A stretch of DNA of 64,000 nt from Gammaproteobacteria bacterium (GCA_016928055.1 JAFGLM010000016.1:62001-126000); one strand, 5' to 3'; shown: positions 28,147 through 38,465, counted from the stretch's first letter. Notes: generated by a model from the sequence alone, not told the origin. Translations and numbers: made by a program.

Positions 28147-29384
28147 GATCCACCCCGCTTTGATTTTTTGGGTTGTAGTCTTTTGAGTTCCTGTTTGTCG
28201 CCGCGCAAGGCTTGTTCATGCGCCAGCGTCGTTTCCAGATTAATTCGCAGTAGCAAGCCGATTGCCGCACACATCACCAGCATGCTGCTGCCACCCGCGC
28301 TAACCAGAGGTAATGTAAGTCCCTTGGTTGGCAAGACACCCATGTTCACGCCGATATTGATCATGCTCTGAATCGCAAACCAAAGCGCAAGCCCATAAGC
28401 GAGATACGCGGCAAACAAGTGACCGGCGCGTTCAGCCTGTGCAGCAATCACCAATGCACGCCAAACCAGAATACCGAACAGACAAAGCACCAGTACTACG
28501 CCGATCAGACCCAGCTCTTCTGCGAGTATGGCGAATAGAAAATCATTATGTGCTTCTGGTAAATAGAATAATTTTTGCACGCTGCGTCCAAGGCCGACAC
28601 CGGTCCAGCCTCCACTACCGAAGGCAATGAGTGATTGCGTTAATTGAAAACCGGTATTAAACGGATCAGACCACGGATCAAGAAATGCGGTTAAGCGTTG
28701 CAATCGGTATGGTGAAGAAACTGCCAACATCGCAAATACGGAACTTGCACACAGCAGCAATGAAGCAAACTGCCACAACCGCACGCCGGCCAGATACATC
28801 ATACCCAAGGCAGTTAACAATAATACCACGGCGGAACCAAAATCCGGCTCAACCAGGATAAGGATACAAGCCAGACCAAGCAAAAACATCGGCTTTAAAA
28901 ATCCCTGGAAAGACTGACGCACTTCATCGCCACGTCGTACCAGGTAACCCGCCAGATAAACAAGTAGTAACAGACGAGCAGGCTCAGATACCTGCAATCC
29001 AATAACACCCAAATCCAGCCAGCGCGTCGCACCATTAACAGTACGACCCAGACCAGGAATTAAAACAATCCCCAATAAAAACAACGCAAATAAAACCATC
29101 GTTGCACCGGATTTTTCCCAATGCACCAGTCGAATACGTTGCATCATTATCGCCAGCAATACGCCAAGCCCGACATACATCGTATGACGACGAACAAATT
29201 GCAGCGGATCCCCCAATTGACGATCAGCGATACCCATCGACGCTGAAGCCACCATCACAATACCGATTACCAGTAAAAACAAAGAGCAAATAATTAAAAC
29301 CTGATCCACGCCCAATTGCATGGCCGGTGCCTGCCGCTCAACTACCGCGCGTTTAAATCCCTGCATATGAACGACGGTATTCAT
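28143..29384 (-). CDS. ftsW: Septal peptidoglycan polymerase FtsW
   Basis: The product has 413 residues and about ten membrane segments. It is the SEDS-family glycosyltransferase that works with FtsI at the septum. SEDS signatures include MVASAS near the first helix, EPDFGSAVVLL, and the PEAHNDFLFAILAEELG loop followed by TKGLTLPLVSAGGSS near the end. A short cytoplasmic N terminus and a basic C terminus flank the membrane domain. It overlaps murG and murD by four bases each. Confidence 0.97.
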   Translation of the reverse strand: MNTVVHMQGFKRAVVERQAPAMQLGVDQVLIICSLFLLVIGIVMVASASMGIADRQLGDPLQFVRRHTMYVGLGVLLAIMMQRIRLVHWEKSGATMVLFALFLLGIVLIPGLGRTVNGATRWLDLGVIGLQVSEPARLLLLVYLAGYLVRRGDEVRQSFQGFLKPMFLLGLACILILVEPDFGSAVVLLLTALGMMYLAGVRLWQFASLLLCASSVFAMLAVSSPYRLQRLTAFLDPWSDPFNTGFQLTQSLIAFGSGGWTGVGLGRSVQKLFYLPEAHNDFLFAILAEELGLIGVVLVLCLFGILVWRALVIAAQAERAGHLFAAYLAYGLALWFAIQSMINIGVNMGVLPTKGLTLPLVSAGGSSMLVMCAAIGLLLRINLETTLAHEQALRGDKQELKRLQPKKSKRGGS

Positions 29385-30736
29385 GCGCCCACCAAATCCT
29401 GCACATAGCGAGTAAACAATTCGCCTCGCTGCATATAATTTTTAAACATATCCAGACTTGCGCAGGCCGGCGCCAATAGTACGGTATCACCCGCTTGCGC
29501 CAGTTCATTCGCTCGAATTACGGCGGTCTGTAAATCATCGACACGATGACACTCCGTTATATCGTGCAAAACTTCCTGCATGCGTGCAGCATCTTTGCCG
29601 AGCAATACCACGGCTCGAACTTTATTTTTTATGGAAGAACGCAATGGGCTGAAATCAGCGTCCTTGCCATCACCACCCGCAATCAGAACAACCGTGCCCG
29701 GCATGCTTTCTATAGCGACCTGTGCCGCGCCAACATTGGTGGCCTTCGAGTCATTTATCCAGCGCACATTATTGTGTTCAATCACCCATTGGCAGCGATG
29801 CGCCAGACCGGTAAAACGCTTTAACGCAGGCAGCGTTTTTTCAATCTCAATTCCAAAACCCTTCGTCAACGCCAGGGCGGCCAGCGCATTGAGCAGATTA
29901 TGTTGACCAATTAATTTCAACTCATCGGCTGCAATCAACTTTGTGCTGCCATAACACAAAAAAGTGTCGCTGTTGACTTTGCGTAAACCAAATTCATTTT
30001 CAGAAGGCGCATTTTTGGTGAAATAGATTCGTTGCGCCTTATTGTCAAACGGCATGGAAGATACACAGACATCGTCGCGATTAATTACACAACACCTGGA
30101 CCGCGAATAAACGCGTGATTTGCTTTCCGCATAAGCTGCCAGGCCGGGATAGCGATCCATGTGATCTTCGCTAACATTAAGCACAACCGATACGGCGGTT
30201 TTCAAACTTGTGGTGGTTTCCAGTTGAAAACTGGATAACTCAAGAATGAATACATCCGGATCTTTCTCTCCTAATAAATCGAGCGCCGGGATCCCCAGGT
30301 TGCCACCTACCGCAACCGAGAGTCCGGCAGCTTCAAACATTTCACCTAATAGCGTCGTGACAGTACTCTTACCATTGGAACCGGTGATGGCAATAACCGG
30401 TTTCTTAACATTCCGTGCAAACAACTCGATATCACCAATCACTTCAATACCGCGTTGCATTGCGGTCTGAATAAGCGGCTCTGCCAGTGCTACTCCTGGA
30501 CTGAGCAATATCCGATTTACATTCGTCAATAACTTTGAAGTAAATGCGCCTGCATGCAGCTCACAATCTGCAAACTGACTACGAACATCCGCCCACATCG
30601 GCGGCTGTTCACGGCTATCAACGATACGCAACACAACATCCTGTTGCTGCAAATAACGCGCACAAGACATGCCTGTCACGCCCATTCCAACAATAAGCGT
30701 TACTTTGGCTTCAAACTGCTGTGCGCACATATTCAT
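29381..30736 (-). CDS. murD: UDP-N-acetylmuramoyl-L-alanine--D-glutamate ligase MurD
   Basis: The product has 451 residues and adds D-Glu to the stem peptide. VGMGVTGMSCARYL begins the UDP-binding domain, GSNGKSTVTTLLGEMF is the ATP loop, and WINDSKATNVGA is a family signature. The ATG at 30736 overlaps the mraY stop by one base (TGATG); the frame continues upstream inside mraY but matches nothing there. A second ATG two codons later is possible. Confidence 0.95.
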   Translation of the reverse strand: MNMCAQQFEAKVTLIVGMGVTGMSCARYLQQQDVVLRIVDSREQPPMWADVRSQFADCELHAGAFTSKLLTNVNRILLSPGVALAEPLIQTAMQRGIEVIGDIELFARNVKKPVIAITGSNGKSTVTTLLGEMFEAAGLSVAVGGNLGIPALDLLGEKDPDVFILELSSFQLETTTSLKTAVSVVLNVSEDHMDRYPGLAAYAESKSRVYSRSRCCVINRDDVCVSSMPFDNKAQRIYFTKNAPSENEFGLRKVNSDTFLCYGSTKLIAADELKLIGQHNLLNALAALALTKGFGIEIEKTLPALKRFTGLAHRCQWVIEHNNVRWINDSKATNVGAAQVAIESMPGTVVLIAGGDGKDADFSPLRSSIKNKVRAVVLLGKDAARMQEVLHDITECHRVDDLQTAVIRANELAQAGDTVLLAPACASLDMFKNYMQRGELFTRYVQDLVGA

Positions 30737-31821
30737 CAACGAATCTTTAGTGTACCCAGTCCGATCAAAACAAGAATTACGGTAATAATCCAGAAACGCA
30801 CAATAACGCGCGGTTCCGGCCAACCTTTTAATTCGTAGTGATGATGTAAAGGCGCCATATGAAAAATACGACGGCCGGTTAATTTATATGAACCTACCTG
30901 CAAGATCACAGAAATCGTTTCAACAACGAAAATGCCACCCATAATAAACAACACCAGTTCCTGCCTGACCATGACAGCAATCACGCCTAATGCAGCACCT
31001 AACGCGAGGGCACCAATATCACCCATAAAAACCTGCGCCGGATATGCGTTAAACCAGAGAAAACCCAAACCGGCACCCATCAATGCACTGCAAAAAATAA
31101 TCAATTCGCCGACACTGGCGACATAAGGAATATTGAGATAACTGGAAAAATTGACATTGCCCGCTGCGTAGGCAAATACCGCCAAGCCACCAGCAACCAG
31201 CACACAGGGTAAAATTGCAAGACCATCAAGACCATCAGCCAGATTCACCGAATTACTGGTACCAACAATCACGCAGTAAACGAAGGGTATGAAAAACCAA
31301 CCCAGATCGATGGTAATATTTTTAAATACCGGTACCAACAAGGCGGTTTCATCTGGTGTACCAGCTACATAAAACAAATATAAAGCGGCGCCAAGGGCGA
31401 CAAGTGACTGCCAAAAATATTTCGCGCCTGCCGACAGCCCCTTGGCGTTGCGTAAAACCAGTTTTTTGTAATCATCAACCCATCCGATCGTACCAAACAA
31501 CGTCGTAACGATGACAACAACCCACATATAGCGATTGGAATAATCGGACCAAAGTAAGGTGCTGGCCAGTATTGCCACCAGAATCAGTGCGCCACCCATT
31601 GTTGGCGTGCCGGCTTTGGATAAATGTGTTTCTGGACCGTCATGCCTAACACTCTGACCGATGTTGTAACGGCTTAAGCCGCGAATCATGGCAGGGCCAA
31701 CGATAAAAGAAATAAACAGTGCGGTTAAAGCACTGGCAATGCCTCGCAGTGTCAGTGACTGAAACGCACCAAAACCACTGTGTACATTGTGTTGCAACCA
31801 TTCAGTTAAATATAACAGCAC
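30736..31821 (-). CDS. mraY: Phospho-N-acetylmuramoyl-pentapeptide transferase MraY
   Basis: The product has 361 residues and ten membrane segments. It makes lipid I from UDP-MurNAc-pentapeptide and undecaprenyl phosphate. Conserved cytoplasmic motifs are visible: KAGTPTMGG, the VDDYKK aspartates, [10 protein letters not shown], and the HHHYELKGW histidines near the C terminus. The GTG start (MLLYLTEWL) matches other MraY N termini and lies two bases after murF. Confidence 0.97.
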   Translation of the reverse strand: MLLYLTEWLQHNVHSGFGAFQSLTLRGIASALTALFISFIVGPAMIRGLSRYNIGQSVRHDGPETHLSKAGTPTMGGALILVAILASTLLWSDYSNRYMWVVVIVTTLFGTIGWVDDYKKLVLRNAKGLSAGAKYFWQSLVALGAALYLFYVAGTPDETALLVPVFKNITIDLGWFFIPFVYCVIVGTSNSVNLADGLDGLAILPCVLVAGGLAVFAYAAGNVNFSSYLNIPYVASVGELIIFCSALMGAGLGFLWFNAYPAQVFMGDIGALALGAALGVIAVMVRQELVLFIMGGIFVVETISVILQVGSYKLTGRRIFHMAPLHHHYELKGWPEPRVIVRFWIITVILVLIGLGTLKIR

Positions 31822-31823
31822 GA

Positions 31824-33197
31824 TTAGTGTCCCCGAACCTGGCGCGGCAAACCTGCCGTTCGTTGTTCATCAAGTAATTTCGCCACAACCTGTTCCATAC
31901 GCATGGCGCGTGAACCTTTAACTAAAACATTAACTTCGGAACCAGCCTGCTCGCATAAAGCAGTGATTAACTCGTCGGCGTTGTTATACAACCTGGCATT
32001 TTCACCAAAAGCAGCAACCGCTTCCGCAGCCAGCGTACCCAACGCGAACAAACGCTCAACGCCCAATCCTTTTGCCAGCAACCCCATTTCATAATGCAAC
32101 TGCCTGGCATCCTGTCCCAGCTCTGCCATATCACCCAGCACCAGCCAGGCTCGGCCTGGCATGGCACGCAGTACATTGAGTGCAGCCTTTAATGAACCGG
32201 GATTAGCGTTATAGCTATCATCCAGAATTTCCATTCCAAAAGGGCCTTGCCGAGGATACAAACGACCTTGCACCGGTTTCATGGATTCCAATCCCTGTTG
32301 TATCTCCTGTGGACCCACACCAACGCTTAACGCCGCTGCTGCTGCCGCCAATGCATTACTGGCATTGTGCTGACCAAACAAAGGCAGGCGAGCCTCACAA
32401 ACACCCAAACGTGTTTCGATCTGCAAAAGATTTTCACGTGCAAACCAGTCACCCCGGACATCAGCATCAGCGCTAAAACCAAATTCAACACGTTGACAGT
32501 GGCTGGTTTGTTCACGCCAATAGGATGCAAACGCATCATCAGCATTGATAATTGCCTGCCCTGTTGCTGGAATCGCAGAGTAAATTTCAGCTTTGGATTC
32601 TGCTACGGTCTGCAGACTGCCAAAACCTTCCAGATGCGCCGGTGCCGCGTTGGTAATAATTGCGGTCTGTGGCTGTGCAATGGATGACAGATAGCGAATC
32701 TCGCCGGCATGATTGGCACCCATTTCGATTACCGCGTAACAGTGATGCGAACGTAAGCGCAGCAAGGTCAAGGGAACACCGATATCGTTATTCAAATTAC
32801 CTTCGGTAGACAGCGTTTCTCCAAGTCGCGACAAAATGGCCGCAATCATTTCTTTGACGGTTGTTTTGCCGTTGCTACCGGTTACTGCTATAACTGGTAT
32901 CGAAAACTGTTGCCGCCACAGGCGTGCCAGATTGCCCAACGCTTTGCGTGTATCAGCCACCACAATTTGCGGCACTGCAAGTTTTGATTCAGAGGTCACC
33001 AGCAGTGCCGCAGCACCTTTGGCAATCGCCTGATCTAAAAACGAATGCGCATCAAAACGATCACCCTTTAATGCAACAAACAAGCTGCCCGCCTGAATAT
33101 TGCGCGTATCGGTACTGATTGATTCATAGATTCCGTCCTTGCCAATCAATCGACCGTTGAGCTCTCGGGCAATGTCGCTGTAACGTAATGTGGTCAT
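31824..33197 (-). CDS. murF: UDP-N-acetylmuramoyl-tripeptide--D-alanyl-D-alanine ligase MurF
   Basis: The product has 457 residues and adds the D-Ala-D-Ala made by Ddl. The N-terminal domain has [24 protein letters not shown], the ATP loop is [11 protein letters not shown], and [10 protein letters not shown] is the family signature. The ATG at 33197 overlaps the murE stop by four bases; six further codons upstream are open but not needed. Confidence 0.96.
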   Translation of the reverse strand: MTTLRYSDIARELNGRLIGKDGIYESISTDTRNIQAGSLFVALKGDRFDAHSFLDQAIAKGAAALLVTSESKLAVPQIVVADTRKALGNLARLWRQQFSIPVIAVTGSNGKTTVKEMIAAILSRLGETLSTEGNLNNDIGVPLTLLRLRSHHCYAVIEMGANHAGEIRYLSSIAQPQTAIITNAAPAHLEGFGSLQTVAESKAEIYSAIPATGQAIINADDAFASYWREQTSHCQRVEFGFSADADVRGDWFARENLLQIETRLGVCEARLPLFGQHNASNALAAAAAALSVGVGPQEIQQGLESMKPVQGRLYPRQGPFGMEILDDSYNANPGSLKAALNVLRAMPGRAWLVLGDMAELGQDARQLHYEMGLLAKGLGVERLFALGTLAAEAVAAFGENARLYNNADELITALCEQAGSEVNVLVKGSRAMRMEQVVAKLLDEQRTAGLPRQVRGH

Positions 33198-34738
33198 GTT
33201 GCGATCCCCAAACAACGCTCAACAACCGCCTGATCACTGAAGGGTAAAAACTCGTCACCAATTTGTTGTGTCGTCTCATGCCCCTTGCCGGCTAATAAAA
33301 TTAAATCATCCCTGTCAGCTTGCTGTATAGCCGCGGCAATTGCTTCAGTTCGATCTAAAATCACGAGGGCACCGGAACCATCTCGCATCCCTTCCTGAAT
33401 TTCTTCAGCGATGCGTTCCGGTGCCTCGTGGCGGGGGTTATCGTTTGTGATGATTGTTCGATCAGCCAGTGAATCCGCAATTCCACCCATCTGCGGTCGT
33501 TTTCCGGTATCACGATCACCACCACATCCAAATACACACCACAGTTTTCCGCGGCAATGCCCACGCAACGCGTTGAGCGCAGACCGCAACGCCTGTGGTG
33601 TGTGCGCATAATCAATCACAACTTGAGCTTTATTCGGTTGACTAATGAGTTGCATGCGTCCCGGCACACTTTTCAATTGTGCTAAACGCTCAGCGATTAA
33701 CTCCGCAGACCAACCCAAACGACGCAGCACAGCAGCTGCGGCTAAAACATTAAGCGCATTAAATTCGCCAAGTAGATTACAAACCAGATCAAACGCTGCA
33801 TCCGGCATAACAATATGCATATGCAATCCGTCTGCTGCACACTCCAATCGTTCCGCGCAGACCCAATCTGCTGCAACGCTTTGTTTTAATTCGTTAAGCT
33901 GACCAATGCTATAAACGGAAATCGGATAATTCGAACAATACGTTTCAAGCAATAACTGGCCAAATGGATCCTGCCAGTTCAGTACCGCTCCTTTTAATCC
34001 CGGCATGCTGAATAAACGTTGTTTTGCCTGCTGATAGGATTCGATATCGCCGTGATAATCAAGATGATCACGTCCCAGATTGGTCAGCACTGCCAATTCA
34101 AGCTGTGTTCCATTAATGCGTCCCTGCTCCAGACCATGCGAGGATGCTTCCATGGCGATATACGCTGCACCATTCGCGTACAATTCCGCCATGCGTGCCT
34201 GTAATGCAATGGGATCAGGTGTGGTATGTGTTGCGCTGCGCAAATCATCAAAAAATCCCGTTCCGACTGTACCGATTACGGCCGCACGCGCACGATTATC
34301 CTGGCCTGCTCTGTCCAGAGCTTGCGCGATAAAATGTGAGACAGATGTTTTGCCGTCTGTACCCGTTATAGCGATTACCTTCATACTCTGCGAAGGTTTG
34401 CCATAAAAGCGTGCGGCGATTTCGCCCAGATGACTTTCCAGATCCGGATCATAAATCAACGGCACATTATGTTCGCGCGTTAATGCAACGCTGAATTCGT
34501 CAGCCACCGATTCGTGTACGATTGCGACCGCGCCCGCCTGCAATGCATCTCTGGCAAAACGCAGTCCTTCTGCATAACAACCACTGAGTGCAAAAAATAC
34601 ATCACCTTTGCGGGTTTGACGACTATCCAGACTAAGTCCTGATGGCATTATCGACTGCAAAGATTTTTCGACAGCAACGATGCCATCGAGTAATTCATAA
34701 AGCGAGAGCCGTTCTGTTTGAGTCACGGCCGGCATCAT
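33194..34738 (-). CDS. murE: UDP-MurNAc-tripeptide synthetase MurE (meso-DAP-adding)
   Basis: The product has 514 residues and adds the third stem residue. SLDSRQTRKGDVFFAL, the ATP loop GTDGKTSVSHF and the segment TNDNPRHEAPE are present. DNPR is the meso-diaminopimelate specificity signature, as opposed to lysine-adding enzymes. This marks the cell wall as the Gram-negative A1-gamma type and links to dapA at 51.6 kb. The ATG overlaps the ftsI stop by four bases. Confidence 0.97.
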   Translation of the reverse strand: MMPAVTQTERLSLYELLDGIVAVEKSLQSIMPSGLSLDSRQTRKGDVFFALSGCYAEGLRFARDALQAGAVAIVHESVADEFSVALTREHNVPLIYDPDLESHLGEIAARFYGKPSQSMKVIAITGTDGKTSVSHFIAQALDRAGQDNRARAAVIGTVGTGFFDDLRSATHTTPDPIALQARMAELYANGAAYIAMEASSHGLEQGRINGTQLELAVLTNLGRDHLDYHGDIESYQQAKQRLFSMPGLKGAVLNWQDPFGQLLLETYCSNYPISVYSIGQLNELKQSVAADWVCAERLECAADGLHMHIVMPDAAFDLVCNLLGEFNALNVLAAAAVLRRLGWSAELIAERLAQLKSVPGRMQLISQPNKAQVVIDYAHTPQALRSALNALRGHCRGKLWCVFGCGGDRDTGKRPQMGGIADSLADRTIITNDNPRHEAPERIAEEIQEGMRDGSGALVILDRTEAIAAAIQQADRDDLILLAGKGHETTQQIGDEFLPFSDQAVVERCLGIAT

Positions 34739-36450
34739 GTGCGGCCTCCCACCTTATCGATACGATCAACGAACATCGCTTTTGGATCATCAGGTGGAAT
34801 ATTCAGCAATCGCAAAGCATCGGCAATCACATTACCAAATACCGGTGCTGCAACCTGCCCGCCATAATACTGTTCGCCGCTCGGTTTATTGACAACAACA
34901 ACCATCACCAGGCGTGGATTCGACAACGGCGCCATACCGGCAAAAACCGACATATGTGATTCGTTGCTGTAACCACTTTTTGTCAGCTTGCGTACGGTAC
35001 CGGTTTTACCGGCGATTCGATAACCAGGCACCTTGGCCAGGCGACCGCTGCCATCATCCACGACACTGGATAAAGAATTTCTCAATGTCTCCGCAGTTTC
35101 TGCGCTGAGTACCCGCTGCGCGACAGCGGGCTCGTCCTGTCTGACGAGTGTAATCGGACGATCAAATCCACCATTCGCCAGAATGCTATAAGCATGTGCA
35201 AGTTGCAGCGCGGTTACTGACAAACCGTAACCGAATGACATAGTCGCCTGTTCCAATTTGCTCCACTGATCAAAATGATTCAGCGTACCAATTGACTCAC
35301 CGGGAAAACCGCTACCGGTACTGTGACCAAAGCCGAATCGATTGTAGGTATGCCAAAGTTCGCTGGCAGGCATACTCAGTGCAACTTTGGTTGCACCGAC
35401 ATTGCTTGAATGCAAAAAAATACCCTGCAGATCCAGCACACCATAGTTACGTAGATCTTTTATATCATGCCCACTCACTCGCACGAGGCCCGGGCTGGTG
35501 TTCACTTTTGAAGTCGGTTTTAAATAGTCATATTCCAGTGCTGCGGCAGCTGTGAACGGTTTCATCGTTGAACCCGGTTCGAACACATCCGTTACTGCAC
35601 GATTACGGTAACGATCACCGTGCAGCTCATCGCGTTTGTGTGGATTAAAAGCCGGCTGATTGACCATTGCCAGCACTTCGCCTGTAAAACTATCCAACAA
35701 AACCAACGAACCGGATTCGGCATTGTGCTTTTGCACTGCTGCTTTTAATTCACGGTAAGCAAGAAACTGTAGGCGTCTGTCGATGCTAAGCGTTAAATCG
35801 TGGCCGGGATTTGCCGCTTCGATGCTGTCGACGTTTTCAATAACCTGACCGAGGCGATCGCGTACCACACGTTTCGCACCGGGATGTCCGGCCAGCCACG
35901 CGTCATAGGCCAGCTCAATACCTTCCTGACCATGATCATCAATATCGGTAAAACCAAGAATGTGCGCAGCAACTTCCGCAGTCGGGTAATAACGTCGATA
36001 TTCACGCTGCAGATAAACACCAGGCAAGCCTGATTTATTTATCTCAGCGGCACGGCTGGGGGGTAATTGCCTTACGATATAAATAAACTCCCGATCTTCG
36101 GTACCCGCCAACTTACTTTGTATTGATTGCGGGTCTAATTCAAGTTGCTGCGCTAAACGGTACAAAGTACTCGGATCACTTAAAAACTCTTCCGGATTGA
36201 CCCAAATTGAATCAACCGGTGTACTGATTGCCAATGGTTCATTGTTGCGATCGCTAATAGTGCCGCGATGTGCCGGAACCGCTACAACTCGCTGCTGACG
36301 CGCGGTACCCTGAGAATGCAGAAAGTCACTATTCAGTACCTGCAATTCATAAGCGCGAGCGGTTAGTAAAGTGAGACCGGCTAATATGCAGACAACAACG
36401 CTGTAACGGCGAATGGCAAAAACAGGATTTTTATGTTTAAAGTTTTTCAT
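34735..36450 (-). CDS. ftsI: Septal peptidoglycan transpeptidase FtsI (PBP3)
   Basis: The product has 571 residues. One membrane helix near the N terminus is followed by a pedestal domain and the penicillin-binding transpeptidase domain. The active-site Ser lies in EPGSTMKPF (SxxK), with SSN and the KTGT motif (AGKTGTVRK) in order. The ATG at 36450 (MKNFKHKNPVF) gives a normal N terminus and a 14-base overlap with ftsL; the frame is open 11 codons further upstream. Confidence 0.97.
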   Translation of the reverse strand: MKNFKHKNPVFAIRRYSVVVCILAGLTLLTARAYELQVLNSDFLHSQGTARQQRVVAVPAHRGTISDRNNEPLAISTPVDSIWVNPEEFLSDPSTLYRLAQQLELDPQSIQSKLAGTEDREFIYIVRQLPPSRAAEINKSGLPGVYLQREYRRYYPTAEVAAHILGFTDIDDHGQEGIELAYDAWLAGHPGAKRVVRDRLGQVIENVDSIEAANPGHDLTLSIDRRLQFLAYRELKAAVQKHNAESGSLVLLDSFTGEVLAMVNQPAFNPHKRDELHGDRYRNRAVTDVFEPGSTMKPFTAAAALEYDYLKPTSKVNTSPGLVRVSGHDIKDLRNYGVLDLQGIFLHSSNVGATKVALSMPASELWHTYNRFGFGHSTGSGFPGESIGTLNHFDQWSKLEQATMSFGYGLSVTALQLAHAYSILANGGFDRPITLVRQDEPAVAQRVLSAETAETLRNSLSSVVDDGSGRLAKVPGYRIAGKTGTVRKLTKSGYSNESHMSVFAGMAPLSNPRLVMVVVVNKPSGEQYYGGQVAAPVFGNVIADALRLLNIPPDDPKAMFVDRIDKVGGRT

Positions 36451-36721
36451 CTGTCTCGCTGTAAGCAATTTCAACGTCACCAATGCGTGGTATATGCATT
36501 TTTAATTTTTCTCTTGCAGTATTCTCGATACGACCATGCGTCGACCAGGTACTTTGTTCCAGTTGCAGCTGACCATACTGGGTCAACAACTGATCCTGTT
36601 GTTCACGTAATGATTGCATCTCCACAAAAAGCCGCCGACTGGTGTATTGGGTATAAACAACACCCAGTGCGCTGGCGAGTACAGCCAGCAACGCGATCAA
36701 CATCATTGTCCACTCTTTCAT
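36437..36721 (-). CDS. ftsL: Cell-division protein FtsL
   Basis: The product has 94 residues: a short N terminus, one membrane helix (about 5-25) and a periplasmic coiled coil (LFVEMQSLREQQDQLLTQYGQLQLEQ). This is the FtsL layout; it pairs with FtsB and FtsQ to activate FtsWI. The ATG overlaps the rsmH stop by one base (TAATG). Sequence conservation in this family is low, and position between rsmH and ftsI decides the name. Confidence 0.92.
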   Translation of the reverse strand: MKEWTMMLIALLAVLASALGVVYTQYTSRRLFVEMQSLREQQDQLLTQYGQLQLEQSTWSTHGRIENTAREKLKMHIPRIGDVEIAYSETDEKL

Positions 36722-37641
36722 TACAGTCGTTCCGCAATGCGTAACACCGCGCTGCGTGACCGCGGATTATCATTAACTTCGCATGCCGTAGGTCGCTGTG
36801 CCTTGCCGAGCAAGCGCAAAGTCTGGCCGCTGGTTCCAGCCATGACTGGTAATCCTCTCGGTAACAGTTGGCCACGTGCTTGCTCGCGCATAAAACGTTT
36901 AACAATTCGATCTTCCAATGAGTGGAAGCTGATAACAACCAACCTCCCACCCTGTGCCAACACTTCCACGGTTTGCAGTAAGGCGTGTTCCAGTGATTCA
37001 AGTTCACGATTGATAAAAATACGAATTGCCTGGAAGCAACGCGTAGCCGGATGCTTGTGTCGATCACGCATCGGACTGGCTTCAGCAATCAATTCGGCCA
37101 GTTGCCTGGTGGTCTCAATTGGGCGTCTTTGTCGCTGCTGCACGATGTGGCGTGCAATCCTGCGCGAATTACGCTCTTCACCATAACGCCACAGCACATC
37201 CGCTATCTCTTTTTCATCCGCCTCTGCTAACCACTGCGCCGCGCTAAGGCCGTTACTATTATCCATGCGCATATCCAAAGGCCCGTCGACCTGAAAACTA
37301 AAACCCCGTTCAGCGTTATCGATCTGCGGCGAGGACATTCCCAGATCCATCAAAATGCCGTTAAGCCGACCTGCGATTTCCTGTTCTTTGCAAAATTGCG
37401 CCAACATATCAAAACAGCCATGCTGTATTGTGAATCGAGGCTCGTCGGCCAGCTTCTGCCGGGCATACTGAATGGCTTCCGGATCGCGATCGATCGCCAG
37501 CAACCGCCCCTCTGGCCCGAGTACCTGAAGGATCGCCTGTGCGTGACCGCCACGACCGAAAGTTGCATCGAGATAGATACCGTCCGATTGCAGTTGCAAT
37601 GCTTCCAGGACGGCTTCCAACATGACGGGTTGGTGTGGCAA
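36721..37641 (-). CDS. rsmH: 16S rRNA (cytosine-1402-N4) methyltransferase RsmH (MraW)
   Basis: The product has 306 residues. It methylates C1402 in the ribosomal P site. LDATFGRGGHAQAIL is the SAM-binding signature, followed by AIDRDPEA and later MDLGMSSPQID and SFHSLEDRIVK. The start is TTG at 37641: GAGGAG sits five bases before it and MPHQPVMLEAV matches the family; the first in-frame ATG is six codons later. Nearby mraZ also begins with TTG. Confidence 0.95.
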   Translation of the reverse strand: MPHQPVMLEAVLEALQLQSDGIYLDATFGRGGHAQAILQVLGPEGRLLAIDRDPEAIQYARQKLADEPRFTIQHGCFDMLAQFCKEQEIAGRLNGILMDLGMSSPQIDNAERGFSFQVDGPLDMRMDNSNGLSAAQWLAEADEKEIADVLWRYGEERNSRRIARHIVQQRQRRPIETTRQLAELIAEASPMRDRHKHPATRCFQAIRIFINRELESLEHALLQTVEVLAQGGRLVVISFHSLEDRIVKRFMREQARGQLLPRGLPVMAGTSGQTLRLLGKAQRPTACEVNDNPRSRSAVLRIAERL

Positions 37642-37690
37642 CTTTGCTCCTCACTTTTGACGCTCCAGTCTCGCGCCGTATCGCATACGG

Positions 37691-38161
37691 CTACAGTGAC
37701 AGCGAATCCAGTTCGGCCGGCAATGATTCTGTTTCATTCACCGCTTCGTCCAACCAGGCCTGACGAGACGTATTCCAGGTTGCCTCGTCCCAAATCTCAA
37801 ACTTCTTGCCCTGACCGATCAGGACCACGCGCTTATCCATATGACCGAATTCCCGCAGCGCCGCCGACAGCAGAATGCGTCCGCTGGCGTCCATCACCAC
37901 ATCATCAGCATGACCGACCAATAGCCGCTGCACTTTGCGTGATGCAGGATTAAAACTGGATAAAGCATCGATTTTGGTTTGAATGGCTTCCCATTCAGAC
38001 AAGGGGTAAAGCAGTAAACAAGGTTCTTTTACAGAATTGGTGGGGTCGATGGTGACAACCAGATTGCCCTCGCAGCCTTCAATCAGGCGCTCGCGATACT
38101 TCGCCGGTAACGCTAACCGGCCTTTGGCATCTAGATTGATCTGATTGATTCCTCTGAACAA
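37691..38161 (-). CDS. mraZ: Transcriptional regulator MraZ
   Basis: The product has 156 residues with two SpoVT-AbrB-like repeats: MFRGINQINLDAKGRLALPAKYRE and DVVMDASGRILLSAALREF. MraZ forms a ring that binds repeats in its own promoter and represses the mra/dcw operon. The start is TTG at 38161, set by the conserved MFRG beginning and a G-rich site six bases upstream. Its operator repeats lie directly upstream (38186-38211), which supports autoregulation. Confidence 0.95.
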   Translation of the reverse strand: MFRGINQINLDAKGRLALPAKYRERLIEGCEGNLVVTIDPTNSVKEPCLLLYPLSEWEAIQTKIDALSSFNPASRKVQRLLVGHADDVVMDASGRILLSAALREFGHMDKRVVLIGQGKKFEIWDEATWNTSRQAWLDEAVNETESLPAELDSLSL

Positions 38162-38185
38162 AGCCAGCCCCCGCTGCTAAGATTT

Positions 38186-38211
38186 ACCCACAATTTACCA
38201 CTTTGTCCCAC
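38186..38211 (-). promoter_or_regulatory. MraZ operator: three direct repeats
   Basis: On the minus strand GTGGGA, GTGGTA and GTGGGT occur at exact 10-base spacing (38206-38211, 38196-38201, 38186-38191) between the promoter and mraZ. Repeats of GTGG[G/T] separated by four bases are the known MraZ binding pattern. The middle repeat is the weaker match. Binding here would cover the transcription start and initial transcribed region. Confidence 0.85.
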
Positions 38212-38219
38212 ATTCAGAC

Positions 38220-38248
38220 ACTATAGGAAGCAAATTGCCTTTTTGCAA
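38220..38248 (-). promoter_or_regulatory. Promoter of the mra/dcw operon
   Basis: On the minus strand TTGCAA (38243-38248), a 17-base spacer and TATAGT (38220-38225) form a good sigma-70 promoter. The start would be near 38213, at the edge of the MraZ repeats. Confidence 0.75.
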
Positions 38249-38465
38249 GTTAATTTCAACCCAAAAAGTAACTATTTTTGCTTTAAAGACAGGGACTTAG
38301 CGCGATCCCGCGGGTATGGAAAACTGATTACAAAATGGATTCAATCTGTTACTTGTGAAAGCTAGAATTTACTTTAAGAGAAGGGGCATTTATGTCATTG
38401 AGGCAAGTAAAAATAATAATTCCTGAGCGAACCAAAATAACGCGCTTTTGATCGCATAAAACAGA

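Noticed and set aside
36614..37186. 190-codon frame on the plus strand
   Set aside because: It is antisense to ftsL and rsmH and has no recognisable motif.
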